Shown here one piece after another: positions 11,882 through 24,600 of a stretch of DNA of 64,000 nt. A program made the position numbers and the translations under genes. Under the pieces are notes generated by a model that saw only the letters and a program-made list of their open reading frames with translations, was not told where the DNA came from and did no database searches. Source of the DNA: Utricularia gibba. Taxonomy: Eukaryota; Streptophyta; Magnoliopsida; Lamiales; Lentibulariaceae. The stretch spans positions 3,038,001 to 3,102,000 of the forward strand of contig NEEC01000010.1 in NCBI GenBank assembly GCA_002189035.1, given 5' to 3'. Every line of letters begins with the position of its first letter. Position 1 is the stretch's first letter.

Positions 11882-13816
11882 CCAGTTTTTGAAGGCGATC
11901 AGTGCATCCATTTTCCTAGTGTTTCTCTTCCTCAGCTTAGATATTCTCAGCTTCTTGTGTCTCTCCATGAAGGCTTGTTTGTACCTCCACTTGTCAACGA
12001 AGATTTTCATCTCGAGAGATTTTTCAACAATTTGCATTGCTGCATCAAAGAAGCCACCCTTGACCAAGGCATATAGAAAAGCATCAATCAAACTAGCATC
12101 CAGTTTAAAGGATTTTTCTCCATCGCCAGAAATGGATTTCTTGACATCATTCCAGAGCAAAAGAACGCTGAAGTATTTCTCTTGTGCCGTGTAACCATGA
12201 ATAAGGGATAGGTATGTCTGCCCATTCGGCTCAAACCGCAGGAAAACCATCCTCCTGAAAGTCCTCCTTGCATCCTCCATTCTCCCTGCCTTGCAGAAAG
12301 CATGAATGATAGAGTTCCAGTCATGAGTTGCTATTTTGATCCTTGGATCCTCAATGACTTGGTCCAGAAATGCAGCCATCAGTTCAGGGCGGTGATGCTC
12401 GGTTAGGCCAGTCATGATCGTCAAGTAACAACCTTTCAGCTCTGATATCCTACTTTCTTTCATGTCTCGAAACAGTGAAAACGCAGATTGAAAATCTTTG
12501 CAGGACATGGCTGATTCAATAAGAGCATCATACATCCCAACGTCCAAGGCTAATCCTAAGTCACTAATTTCAGTTACCAACTGAGCAGCCTCAGCTATTC
12601 TCCGTTCTTTGCAATAAACTTTGAGAATCGGAATGTAGACACCAAGTCCAATGGAAGCTCCTTGAACATTCAGTTCCTCGAGGATTCCATGTGCCTTGTC
12701 TGGAATACCTAGAGTTATGCAAGCGCTAATAACACCATATCCAAAAGACCTTTCAACTACAACACATGATGACTCAACTTTTTGAGATTCAATGATCAAG
12801 TTGCAAAGACGCTTGTAGTCACCATTTTGGATAAATCCTGTTAAAATTTCATTATATGTTTCAGGACCAAACACTTCTCCCCCCTTCAATGCGTTCAGTA
12901 TAGTATCTGTAAGTACATCAAAATCACCAAACTTCACACGTCCACAGATCAAATTATGAAAAAATTCACTTTTGTTAGAGATACCAAGTCTATCTACCAC
13001 ATTCTCTAAGTCACTCACCTTCTCATTAAGACCCTTGCGCGCATACAAATATGCAAGTAGTCCAAAAGTAAGTTCATTAGGCTCCACGCCTAAAATCGAC
13101 ATGATCTCAACGATCTTCTCAGCATCAGTAACAGATTCAGCTTCATGGCAGTAATATTTCATAGCTGCATTACAAGCAGCCAAGTCTGGCTTCATGGAAT
13201 CCAACTTCTCATCCAAAGCAACCCTACAACTCTCATGAAAAACGCTCAAAAAACCAGAAAAGCTACCATCGTTTCTGCATATATCAAGAAGAATGCTTCC
13301 CCACATTTCAAACGGCATAAAAAACCGATTAGCCAGCAAGGCCTTTACTAATGCAAAAGCGGGGGCGCCAGTGTTGGCTGCCCGCATCGAATCCAAAAGT
13401 TGCTTCACACTTCCAAATTCCAAAAAATTTGGGTTCTTTTCCAACGCAAAAATCACCGATGCATATGCCCTCTTCAGATTGTGCACATCAAGCGTTGACG
13501 ACAAATGCGCTATTAAAGAGTTGGTCAGGGACTTGCTGGGAAACGAAGAGCAGCTTGCGAGCGTCTTGAATGATTTCCATGCCTCGTCGGTGTTTCCACT
13601 TACGAGAAGCTGTTCAAGTGACGCTTCAAGATTCAATTGTTCAGCCGGGGAACACACGTTGGGTTTTCCCCTGGATTGGGCTGCAGCCGGTTCCGCAACC
13701 TGAGCTACTCTTCTGGAAGAAAAAAGCGAGGGCTGGAGAAATGAATACAAGCTTGGAATCTCTGGTTCCGATGAGTACATCCGCCATGATAGCAGCCAAA
13801 AATCCCTCCTCCGCAT
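11864..13816 (-). CDS. P-class pentatricopeptide repeat protein, probably organellar
   Basis: An uninterrupted 650-residue reading frame, as is usual for PPR genes. The first 40 residues are rich in Arg and Ser with few acids (MRRRDFWLLSWRMYSSEP), like a mitochondrial presequence. Tandem 35-residue helical pairs run from about residue 90 to 620, for example LTFGLLAYLYARKGLNEK, YIPILKVYCKERRIAEA and WNSIIHAFCKAGRMEDARR. I see no E, DYW or SMR domain, so it is P-class, whose members bind organellar RNA for stabilisation, splicing or translation. It resembles the Arabidopsis At1g69290-type PPR proteins from memory, which I could not check. Its target cannot be read from the sequence. Confidence 0.92.
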   Translation of the reverse strand: MRRRDFWLLSWRMYSSEPEIPSLYSFLQPSLFSSRRVAQVAEPAAAQSRGKPNVCSPAEQLNLEASLEQLLVSGNTDEAWKSFKTLASCSSFPSKSLTNSLIAHLSSTLDVHNLKRAYASVIFALEKNPNFLEFGSVKQLLDSMRAANTGAPAFALVKALLANRFFMPFEMWGSILLDICRNDGSFSGFLSVFHESCRVALDEKLDSMKPDLAACNAAMKYYCHEAESVTDAEKIVEIMSILGVEPNELTFGLLAYLYARKGLNEKVSDLENVVDRLGISNKSEFFHNLICGRVKFGDFDVLTDTILNALKGGEVFGPETYNEILTGFIQNGDYKRLCNLIIESQKVESSCVVVERSFGYGVISACITLGIPDKAHGILEELNVQGASIGLGVYIPILKVYCKERRIAEAAQLVTEISDLGLALDVGMYDALIESAMSCKDFQSAFSLFRDMKESRISELKGCYLTIMTGLTEHHRPELMAAFLDQVIEDPRIKIATHDWNSIIHAFCKAGRMEDARRTFRRMVFLRFEPNGQTYLSLIHGYTAQEKYFSVLLLWNDVKKSISGDGEKSFKLDASLIDAFLYALVKGGFFDAAMQIVEKSLEMKIFVDKWRYKQAFMERHKKLRISKLRKRNTRKMDALIAFKNWAGLSS

Positions 13817-16800
13817 ACCTCAATCGTCACCTGCAGATCATGGAACTCGACCGAGGGATTTCCGCTACTCCAAATTTCGGTTGGGCCGCAGACTCAGAAC
13901 TCCAATGTAAGCAAATACAAGAGGCCCATCATCCGGCCCAATTCCTTCTCATTTCTCTTTGAATTGAAACATCTCCCATTTTCCTTCTCCAAAAGTATTT
14001 CATGTTTCTAAATGATGAAAGTTTATTAGAAAAAAGAAGAAATTATTAGGATCGATGTATGTGCGTAATTGATGATTGTGGTCAAAATACATCAAAAAAC
14101 AAAGACGTAAACTTTGATGACTCAAAAGCCCGAAATAAAAACCAGATCTAATCAACACATAGGACAAATTGATTTTATATAATAAGATAAATCAATATCA
14201 TTAACACAAAATCATATAACCAACTATATTGTCAAAGGCACATATACTATCAAAATGCTTACCCGTATACCCATCATCCACACATTACCCTTATAATCAT
14301 TAAATGTTGTTTGATAATATAATATAAAAGATTTATACCTAAGTTTATACATAAATCGCTATTTAATTAAATAACATGTGTATGACATATTTGTATAATT
14401 ATACTATTAACATACTCATTTTTTTGAGCATATAGACGATATACATAAATGAAGAGTATATCAAACGAATTCTTATTGAATAATCGTGAACAAATGATAT
14501 TTTTCAATTCACGATTGATTTGATTCGTGGAGCTTGCCGAACACACAACATAAAAGGAATGGTGACCGTACGTCAGGCTTACCGGACACGAAGCATGGGA
14601 AATCCTGCACTTGGCGCCATGTATTTCAGTGTTGCCTAATCAAATCATGATCTGGGGTGCATTGATGATGATTCCCCTCCTGAGCAATGGATAGTGGGAG
14701 TACGTGCGTCCCCTGTGAGGCCCTCATCGGGCAACCCGATGGAATCCAATACGGCTGCCCAAGTCGGGAACTTGATCGCAACAGCGGCCTAACCACGCTG
14801 CGAGCCAGAAACCCTCGCCCCAGATGCAGATAATGACAATGCGGGATGAGAATGGACCTCAGAACTTGGAGAATGATTTCCTGCACCAGACAGAGCGGAG
14901 TTCTTCTACTTCTTCGGACGCTGCGGTGCTCCAGATAGCCGAGGAGACCACCCCTTTAGACCTCACTGGTTTCTACTTTTTTCAATAAATAGTAGCAGTG
15001 CAAGGCGACGGGTAGGCGTCTGTTGTCAAGAAAAAGGAGTAGGGCAGGGTGCACGGACACTGGTGTAGGTATCTGCTTTCCAAATGGAGTGAAGTGAGCA
15101 TAATAATCAAACGGGCACGCAAATTATTGCATTGCTTCTTCTTCTTCTTCTTCTTTCACGGGCTAACTGCTGATCCTGCTGCTCCGGGCCCCTGCCATGC
15201 CATCTTTTTCAAAAGACGTTCAGAACCCACATTCATTTCGTTTCGTTGTATTGTAGACCGGAGATGGCCCCATCCCCCTCCCCTCCCGCAGACACAGACG
15301 CAGAACCAGAGCAAAAATGCTCATCCAGCCATTAAAAACCCCGCACCATTATTCGCTCCCCGCTCGTACGACACACGCATTCATTCGTTAACCATTTTTC
15401 GAGGTACTCGCTGCGGAGACCCACCTCTGGAGGGAGACTTCCCTTTTGCAAGCACACGAAAACGGTTCCAGTCATCGCTCATCTGTTAGATGGCGCCCAT
15501 AAATGTATTGGAATACTAAATTAATATACGGATGGAGTAAGCTGATTAAGTAATTAGGGTTTTGATTAGATCTCATCCATTCACTAATTTTATGAATTAG
15601 ATTATATCTTACCTAACTGTTCTTGTTATTAAAACAAAAACTATATCATATCAGAAAATGAAAATAGAATAATAAATATATAAAAAATAATGAAAATAGA
15701 ATAATAAATATATAAAAATTATGAATTACTAGTAAACGATAGTGTATAATTTTTTTTAATATAATTTATATTTTTTATGTATTTAAAATTCACGTGTGTA
15801 CTCTTTGACTCATTGAATATTGAATTTCAACACTTCCTATATAAAATAAGATTTCTCATTTCCTGATGAATCCCTTTAGAGTAGTTGATCAAAATGACTG
15901 ATTATAAATAACTTTAGCACATGGGATTATTGTAATTACAGTTTTTTGTTTTTATATTTTCTAATTTTTTGTCAGCAAACAAAATGAATCTATAAATAAC
16001 AGGTTGAGTAACTTTCAAACCTATGAAGTATTTGGTATAGTTTCTTAAAAATCAATTTTCGATATTATAAAATAAAAGATGACATTGTGGAGAAACGTTT
16101 TTAAATCTTTATATATACAAATTATTTATATTTGATAATAAAATTAAATCTATAACGTTTTTTCAACTATTCCAAATTCAAAAGATGAAATCATTCAAGT
16201 TAAAACGAACAACATCGTATTTTTTAATTTGAACCCGTAAAAAACATTGTAATTGAGGAAAATGTGTATGAATAATTACAAATTGTTATAACTAAATGGA
16301 AAAAAATGAGGTCAAATAAAATAATAATATTATTATTCTGGAATATAGGCTTAAGATATTTCTATTTTCAGAGTCAGCAAGTTGACATTGGGAAGTTTGG
16401 AATGATATTTCTTGAGAAATTGTACAGCTGTCGTACCTCGTTTCTGGCTAAAAATCCCAAAGTGAATATTGTTTTGGATAAGAACAAACAACCTCTCCCT
16501 TCCACGTCACCCTTTCTGATCCCCTCCCCCCTCTCTCTTATTGCACACTTCTGCAAATCACAACGTGCGAAAATGAATTTTTTTTTTAATATTTTACTGA
16601 AAGCAAATCAAAATTCGATTTGTCGGCCGACTTTCCCAAGCCTGATTATTTCTTTTTCTAAAGAATACAATTAATTTAATAAATTACTGAAATACCCCCG
16701 TAAATTAGGATGAATTTTGGTAAATAAATAAATAAAAGGAATTCCAGTGGGGGCCACCACAAACTTTCTAATGTACAAAAGTATATACATCGGGGTCTTG

Positions 16801-17042
16801 TACGCCTCAAAGAGCGAGCGAGAGGTTACGAGAAGCTAGAAAGAAACATGAGTGAGTACATATCCGTTAGCCGGGTAAGCGGGTCCGGTCCGGTCCGTGT
16901 CCGCGAATCAAAATCGGGTGCGGGTGCGTCTGAGGTGATGAATTCGAATCAAAATGCGGTCTGGTCTTTCTCCTTTGCGGGTGAAGGGGTGGCCCTACCT
17001 CCCTCCTATCGTCATCCTGATCTCTGACAAACGGTGTTAATA
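13817..17042. other. Long AT-rich spacer with a GC-richer patch
   Basis: 13.8-14.5 kb and 15.5-16.7 kb are strongly AT-rich and without recognisable genes. 14.6-15.5 kb is GC-richer, with short open frames on both strands and a CTT microsatellite at about 15135-15156. A 29-base A/T-rich unit is repeated in tandem at about 15656-15718. 16.75-17.04 kb is probably the 3' untranslated region of the CCCH gene. Confidence 0.5.
15656..15718. repeat. Short AT-rich tandem duplication
   Basis: A unit beginning ATGAAAATAGAATAATAAAT and continuing with TATAAAAA occurs twice in direct orientation, starting near 15656 and 15690. Confidence 0.7.
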
Positions 17043-18115
17043 TTAGGCCCACCCGAATTCCTGATCCGGATCGACCCGGCTGCCCCCCCGCTCCAGAGAG
17101 TTCTCCTTCCCCAGCTTCGCGTAGATTCTTTCGCGGAGCTCTCGGCCGGACTCCACCCTCTCCACGGCGGGCTCTTCCTCGAAGAGGGGCCCCAGGGGTC
17201 GAACGCGGTGGTGGGGGGGCGGGCTTTGCGGCCGTGGATCGGGGTCGTCGGGAGGCTGAGGAATCCGGGTCGGGTAGAAGGCGGCGACCCGATCCCGACA
17301 CCCCAGGCCGGTGGGCTCCCACTGAGGCCCAGGTTCATTTTCATCTTGTGGATGTGCAACCGCCCCATGGATCCGGCGAGTTGGCTCAGGTTCATCGAGT
17401 ACTCCGGCGGGGACCCGGTGGTCGGTGGTGAGGATGGAGGGGAGTAGAGCGCGGATTTGGGCGACGCGCCGAATAGATCCTGGGGCGGGAACCGACCCGG
17501 GGAAGCTTCCGGGGACGAGTACGGCAGAAGCCGGAGCTGCTCCGGGGTGTGGGCGAAGAAGCACACACGGCGTCGGCAGTGGGTCCCATCCTTGCAAGGC
17601 TGCGTCCGGTAACGCGCCGGGTGAAGCCAGCACTCGAAGACACCGTGCGCGTACTCGCACGAGTCGCCTCTCTTGCACGCTCCCTTACGGAAGTCAGGGC
17701 AGGCGGTACCGGAGTAGTGGTACTTCCGTGGGTCCCTCCGCCGCGCCTTCTCACCGGGATGCGCAAACGGGCACGCCGTCCAGTCATGGGACCTCGCCAG
17801 AGAGCATTTCTTCACCTTGAACTCAAACATCCGGAAGTCGTCGCACGAGAAGGCGTCCACCGGAATATCAAAGTCCTCCCCATCCACTCCCCCAATGTCG
17901 TCCAGGTTCGACGGGAGATACCGCTGAAGCGCGAGCAGAGCCGCAGCCGCGTCAGGGCTCCCAGCGCCGGAAGAGAAACCGCCATGCGGAATGGGAGGCG
18001 ACTGCACCATGGCCGCCGTCGGATCTTCTAGATAATGGTGATCCCATACAGGGATCTGAACCGTGGGATGAAACCGAAGCTGATTTCCAGTCATCATCAT
18101 ACTCTCAGAGCTCAA
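17043..18115 (-). CDS. CCCH tandem zinc-finger protein (plant RR-TZF type), frame break near C-terminus
   Basis: A plant-specific arginine-rich tandem CCCH protein of the AtTZF/OsTZF group, which shuttles between nucleus and P-bodies/stress granules, binds RNA and modulates ABA, GA and stress responses. Fingers at about residues 104-119 (C-x5-H-x4-C-x3-H), 139-157 (C-x7-C-x5-C-x3-H) and 174-189 (C-x5-C-x4-C-x3-H). A Ser/Pro-rich middle follows. The gene is intronless and GC-rich. The uninterrupted frame would run to 17012, but the conserved tail ([20 protein letters not shown], then ENS and a final FGWA) lies in the next frame and stops at 17043-17045. One extra base in the four-G run at 17186-17189 (C on the coding strand) joins the two. 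Confidence 0.93.
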
Positions 18116-21100
18116 GCGTTCCTCTCCTCTCCCTCAGTTGTTCACTCACTCTCAACCGGATGTCATGATCTCCATGAATTCGCGAAGGGGAGGTTGCAAT
18201 ATAAACTGTTGCAGGTTAACCACGGTCAGATCACATAACCATGGTTAGGTTAGATTGTCCACCTCTGCCCCTCCCTCCACTACATCCAGTACCCAGTAGC
18301 CTCGACAGGTGGCCTGGCACATACCTAAATCTTTCCCTTCACATTTACTTCAACTCTTCAAAATGATCTACTTTTGCTATCCCCATTTATTATTGGCATA
18401 AAAAAAACCCCCCTTTTTCCCTCTAATTATTTTTCTATTTTTTACTAATTAAAAAAAGAAAGAAATTTCAAGCTCAGACGACAATCAAGACCAGGGCAAT
18501 TGTGTAATTATTATTATTTCTTAGTAATTAAAAAAAGCAGTTGGGGGGCGGAGGAATCCAAAGTACGTGGAAGTTCATGGATGAGTTCGCCCCCCAAATT
18601 AGGACCACACCCAACCCTAGCTCCGGGATTCATCGTGGGCCCCGCGGCGCATTTTAACCCTCTCCACCCCCCTCTCTGTATTTAACCTACCCGTACGCCG
18701 CCGCTGCTCCCTGTGGACGGAACCTCCCCTCTCCTCCCCCCTGCTCACCGTCCACGTGGCTGTCTGCCCTACCGGGAAAATGAAAAATCCTTCTTTTTAT
18801 TTACCAAAATGTAAATAATTAGATTTATTTTATTACGTAATTATCGGGTATCTTCTTTTTTCACCGTGTAGATGCTTCTAGAGGCTTCCTTTTTGGGGGA
18901 ATTCAGGTACCGTACACATAACCAAACCAAACCATCTCTTTAATTAATTAAATGCTAATGAGTGTGGGTTAACCGTCCCAGAGCCGTGCAAATTGCAATT
19001 ATTTAGAGCCCAAATCCTCCATCTAATGACGGGTCAACTTGCCTAATACCATCCCACATCGACTATCAAAGTCATTTCGAAACTCCCCTCGTACTATAAA
19101 TATTACTCCTTGCTTCGTTTTTAAAATTAATAATTTTCAATATTATTCTTTTATCGTGAAGTATTTGTTTGTGTAAAGTAATCATGAAGTATTTGTTTTT
19201 TTATGTTATTTGAATGGAAAATACTTTTTAAACAGTAGGGGCAAGTGAGGGAGAGGGGACGTGATATTACAATATTTGCGAAAGGGAAATTATTACAACG
19301 GCTTTCATAATTCCAAATAGGGACATAAAGTAATTAATAAATAAAATTTGTGCGGCAATCGCGCCCTCACTTTTGAGATTTGGAGATAGACCGACAACGT
19401 CATTTTTCTAGAATGGACCATTAATATATAATAAAATAATGCAATAATATCTTTCCATTAATTGCATTTCCACCCCCCTCAATCTCCCAAATTTGGATCC
19501 AAACCTCCTAACCCCCCCCCCCCCCCCTTCCCTTTTGCATTATCAGTCCTTTTTTTTATTTTCATAAAAAAAAAATTCTGAAAGTGTAACGATCCGTCCT
19601 GGTTTTACTGGATTGCTTCAAATGCCCAACCTCCATTGTTTTATATTATTTACTACTGGAGAAAAGTCTTCATGCTAGATTATATTATTTCTATTTAAAT
19701 ACATCTCTTCTTATATTCATAATTAATGTGGGATAATGTCATAAGACTCATGATCTTACATTTTATTTTTATTTTAAAATAATAAATAGATGGGATCGGA
19801 TTTTAAAAATAATGATTTAGATATAATAAAAAAAGGAGGTCGGGATTCAATAATTGGGCACGGGAAAAAGATGATAACATAAATTTGGTCTAGGACAAGA
19901 CCAGCCATGGACCATGCTTTTTATCGATACATCACAACTGCAATTTTTTAAAAAAATTTTAAATTTTTCTTTAGGACATAACTCGACGTTATGAAATGAT
20001 GGAAAGTGATGGCGCACGTTAATTAGGTTTCAGCGTTTTCGTAGCGTATTCATGAGACTTGTCCCGAGCTTTTTAAGGGGTCGTGGCTAACGTGTGCAGC
20101 ATGGTCGGTTCAAGTCATTTCCGGCCGGGCACTAATTAATTAATTATCTTCGGAACCCGACCCGAGATCGAGTCTACTGGGTAATTTCATTTATTTTTTT
20201 AATAATGGATTTGGATAATGTGATTAAGTAATAATTCAAGGAAGTGACCAAAATTAAAGCATGTGTCACCCTATTCCACAAAAAAATAAAAAGAAAAGGG
20301 TAGGTCACGTGGCGGTCATAGATCACGTGAGGTGTGGGCAGTCGCTGTCTGGGTCTGGGAGTGCACCGTACACGTGTACCGCGTCTTGGTATTGGGACAG
20401 GCGATGACGTGGCCTCGGGGTTTCGGATTTGATTGGGACTTGGAACCACCCTTCCTTGGCACCATCCTCTTGTAACCCGTCAAAAACAAATATTGATTTT
20501 CTTTTTTTTTTTATTTTCAGATGGTTGGATATATGAATATCTAATTAAATGTCTCACTTTGTGATGCTGGGAGAGGATAATTATTGAACTTCGAATCAAT
20601 ATTTTGAAAATGTCATTTAGGTAATTTACAACCAATTATATTATTTTAAAATACTAATTAAATCTAATCTGGTGTTCGGGTGGGCGGAACCGGGTTCGAT
20701 GGGTGAGCCGGAAGGGAGGGCGGACGTGTCATGAGATATCTTGGGGGAGTGGTGTGGTGGTGACATTATTGATTGATCCGAATCCGGGATCGGGATGGGG
20801 ATATTATTGCGACCAAGGAGAGGCTGATGTGCCTCGCCGGGTCCTAATCCAATTCAATTATTAATTATTATTTGACGCCACGCCACCACTCCAACGGTGG
20901 CAGGGCATCCCATCCCATCCCATTCTGGATTCTACCGCTCTCCCCTTCTTCTGGTTTTACGTACGGTGCCTGACTGCCTGGTGGTGAAAATGGATAAGTT
21001 GGAATCGCCCCATAATTTAAATACAATAAATTATTTTTAAGTAGCCCGGCCCCTCAAGCGTCCACGTCCCCCAGGTTCTTATCCAAAGCCTCCCCCCCAT

Positions 21101-21620
21101 GTGATTGGCCGACTACGTGGGGTAGGGCTAGGGTATGGTAGGGGCTTCATTTTTTGTACTTGCTACATTTTCCATAACCGTTGCTCGTGTTTAACGAACA
21201 ACCACATTTCCAAGCGTCAAACCCCGAAGCTGTAAAAAATAAGGGAGGGTGTGACTGGGAAAGTTGATGAATTTATCACCTAAAGCGAATCGTATGGGTA
21301 TCGAATGCCGATGTGCTTTTGCTGTGTGCCTCCCACCCCGCTTTATTCATCGAGGGGCTTTAGGGCTTGGGTGTGTTTGGTTGGTTGGCTTGGTCAAGGT
21401 TCCCACTCTCGGAAACAGGACTATGCCTGTCGCACACCCGACTTGAGCTAGAAGACGCACACGCGAAAAAGGAAAAGAGGGTGGGGGGGTGCGACATGAA
21501 AGCTGCTAGTCATTGGGACCTGGGAGATACCCGACAAGGAGAGCGAGTCCTCCCATCGCCATGGCGTCGTTATTGTCAAGAGACCTCAGTAGAAAAATGA
21601 TACAGGGGATAAGTCGAGAA
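18116..21620. other. Intergenic region upstream of the CCCH gene
   Basis: 3.5 kb between the CCCH gene start and the PFK 3' end, with no convincing coding sequence. It has a G-box at 18753-18758, a C homopolymer at about 19514-19528, long AT-rich stretches, and a G-box/ABRE cluster at 20302-20412 (listed separately). 18.64-18.76 kb is a GC-rich patch. Confidence 0.55.
20302..20412. promoter_or_regulatory. Cluster of three G-boxes and one ACGT element
   Basis: CACGTG occurs at 20306-20311, 20324-20329 and 20371-20376, and TGACGTGG at 20405-20412. The third G-box is the centre of a perfect 12-base palindrome, GTACACGTGTAC (20368-20379). Such clusters bind bZIP (ABF/GBF) and bHLH (PIF/MYC) factors. 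The nearest downstream gene is the CCCH zinc finger about 2.2 kb away, whose family is ABA/stress-regulated. The link is inference. Confidence 0.6.
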
Positions 21621-24600
21621 TCAGGTGAGCCGTGCCCTTGGCGTGGTGCATGAGTTCTCGGCACTCGCCTTCAGGAGCTCAGTCTCTTTGGGTCCCAGAA
21701 AGCTGGGCTGATTGGTGGAGGACAGAAGCCGAGCCCACATCCTGTCTGTAATGACGACGCTGTTCTGCTTCTCGATGATGCGCTGCACAGAGACAAGGAG
21801 TTCAGGAGTTGGTTACGATGGCAAGTAGTAGTAGTAGTAGTAGTACTCTTTGTAGTGGAAGTTCTCACGTTGAAGGGTATGTATGATTGCCGTCCGTTTA
21901 CTAGGCCGGATGTGAACCCTGTGAAACCAGCCATTGCGCCATGGACAGCACTTTGAGCCAGGAGACTGCAGTACACGTTGTCGGATGCGTTGCTTGGGAT
22001 GGCTCTAATCATGTACGTTGGATCTACAAATTGAGAAGTAAGCATCCATTTGTGCAAAAATAGATAAGGTCAGATATGAAACTGCACCTACCGATGTATT
22101 TGAGTGTGATGGGCATTTTATCCAGCTTTGCAAAATGCTCCTGTTCAAAGAGGTTGGCCAACATGATCAGAAATGAATCAACGAAAGAAGTAAACAACCA
22201 CTCTTCAGGAAACATCATACAGAGACTATTGTCAAATGGAGGGATCAGGTTTAACTATTGTGTGTATAAACAGCAAAATGCAACAAAACTGCATCAAGTT
22301 ATGATATACCCTGATTTTCTGAGACAGCCATAGCCCAACGTCCTGAAGAAGTTTGTTTCCTGAAGCATCTCGCTCATCCTTTGCTCCAAGAAGGTCAAGA
22401 CCAGCTCCTTCCGCAATAACAATGACCATATGCCCGTTTTCTTTGAGTCTCTTCTCAATATATTCATAAAGTCCACCCTTTCCATCAAGATAAAAAGGTG
22501 ATTCAGGAATCAAACAACAGTCCACATCTCGGCTAGCCAGTGTAGCGTACATAGTAATGAAGCCTGCAAAACAGACCAACCGATTCTCATGAATAAATTA
22601 CACAAAAAATATGGCAACAGAGATGATAAAAGTTTTAAACGGGAAGTATGGCCTGAACAGGTTCCGGGTGCACAACAATGGCAGCATTGCTTGAAATACA
22701 TGTGAAACAGAAGAAGGCATGTGATATAGAACATATGAGACAATTAAAGAAATGAGCATATTCTACAATATAAACAAAATATAGAAGAGACAAAGCACTT
22801 TCAACCCACCACAATAGCGACCCATCAGTTTCACTAAGCCAATTCCATTCTCTGCACTTTCAGCTTCAACATGTGCAGCATTTATGGCACGCTGTGCCTC
22901 CTCTACAGCCGTATCAAAACCAAATGACTTATCGATTACCTGGTAACATCATCCAAATAAGAGGAATAGGCTAAGACCGGGAAGGGGAAGCATTCATAAT
23001 AATTTATCTAAAGTCTTAGCGAAATGATTTATTTCGGTCTATTGCAAAGGACTGCTGATCCCTCGAACCCACACACAAGTAAATAATACACAACAAATAA
23101 CACTGCAACAATGGTTTCGCAGATGACACTGAAGAGAATAAACATATTCAGAAAATGTCAAAACTCCACCTAGATGGCACTATCTAGAGAAGCTCACTCC
23201 AGCGCAATGCCATGCCTATAATACAACGACAAGCCAATACAGTTAAAAAGTTATCATTCAAATACCGGAATGTCGTTGTCGATTGTCTTAGGAATCCCAA
23301 CAACGGCAACCTTCAGACCACGCTTTCTGATTTCCTGTAAAACAATTGAGCCCACCAAAGTCAATGGATCAAATACGAATGAAGATAACTAAATAAGGAC
23401 AATTAGATGATAATACCTTATAGATTGCAGCTGCTCCCTTTTGAGTACCATCTCCTCCAATTATGTAAACCTGAACCACAGCACCAATCACAAAATAAAG
23501 GCTATGGTTACAAGCCATGCCAAACACAGAAATAATGATGAAGAGAATGCATTACTTATGGCAGAAAAATTGTAAAAGCACTTCTTTAGCATCAGAATAG
23601 CACGACACCTGGTTGATTCCGCGGTCTTGAATGCTATCAACAATCTTTGTGGTATCATGCCCACCTCGCGATGTTCCAATGATTGTCCCACCGCGTTTAT
23701 GTATGTCATTGACAATCTTTGGGGTCAATTCTATAGTATTTTTTGAATAGAAACCCCTGTAGCCTCCCTGTTAAACGAAGAGTTACCATGAAAACGAATA
23801 CACAGAAAGAAAGTAAAGGAATAGCAATCGGGGCTTTTAGCAGCATCACGTTTACCAAAAAATTCCGAGCACTAAAGCGGAATTTATCTTCAAAAAACAA
23901 AAGGTTCACAATCATCCCAACTCTTTGTTGGTGTAAGAAAAAGAAAAGTGCAAATAAAATACCGAAATGCTAATGAACTTACATCAATACCCAGGACTTT
24001 GTTAACACCATACATATAATCAAGGCTATACACGATCTCTCTGATAACTGTGTTCAGCCCAGGGCACAGACCACCACACGTCACAATGCAAGCGAGTACA
24101 TCATCTGAAGCAAAGTACACCTGCCCAAATAAACACAAACTCAACTAACATTCAACCGACGTCCATAAGAAAAGAGAACAAACCTTTTGACGAGGTCCTG
24201 CTCGTCTAAAATGTATTCCCCTTGGAGTATCCTTGTGAACTACAATCTGGCATTGCAACAACCATATAAGATGCTCAACTTAGAGATGAATTTCACGCAC
24301 AGAGAACAATTAGCATTTGAAATTCGCATCAAGTTACAGATATTTAAAAACGAAAAAACTTACAGTTACCACGACAGAACATAAAACGTGTGACATTGGA
24401 AATCACCTTTTCAGGAATACTATCATCCATGTCAACAAAATACTGCCTAGAAATCAAAAGAAAATTCCAATTTATTGAACATCACTATTGAAAAAGATCA
24501 TAGGGGAGAACCAGATTGAACTTACTTCACAACTGAATATGCAGGATTGGAACGAAGTGGATTGGGGTATGCCTGCCAAAAAAAAAAAAAAAAAAAAAAA

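Noticed and set aside
11648-12194. Two plus-strand frames of 142 and 128 codons
   Set aside because: They are antisense to the end of the PPR gene, which has clear repeats; the frames have no motif of their own.
17425-18031. Plus-strand frames of 131-160 codons
   Set aside because: Antisense shadows in the GC-rich CCCH gene.
20174-20449. 91-codon minus-strand frame over the G-box cluster
   Set aside because: No similarity to known proteins; starts in low-complexity sequence and is better explained as regulatory DNA.
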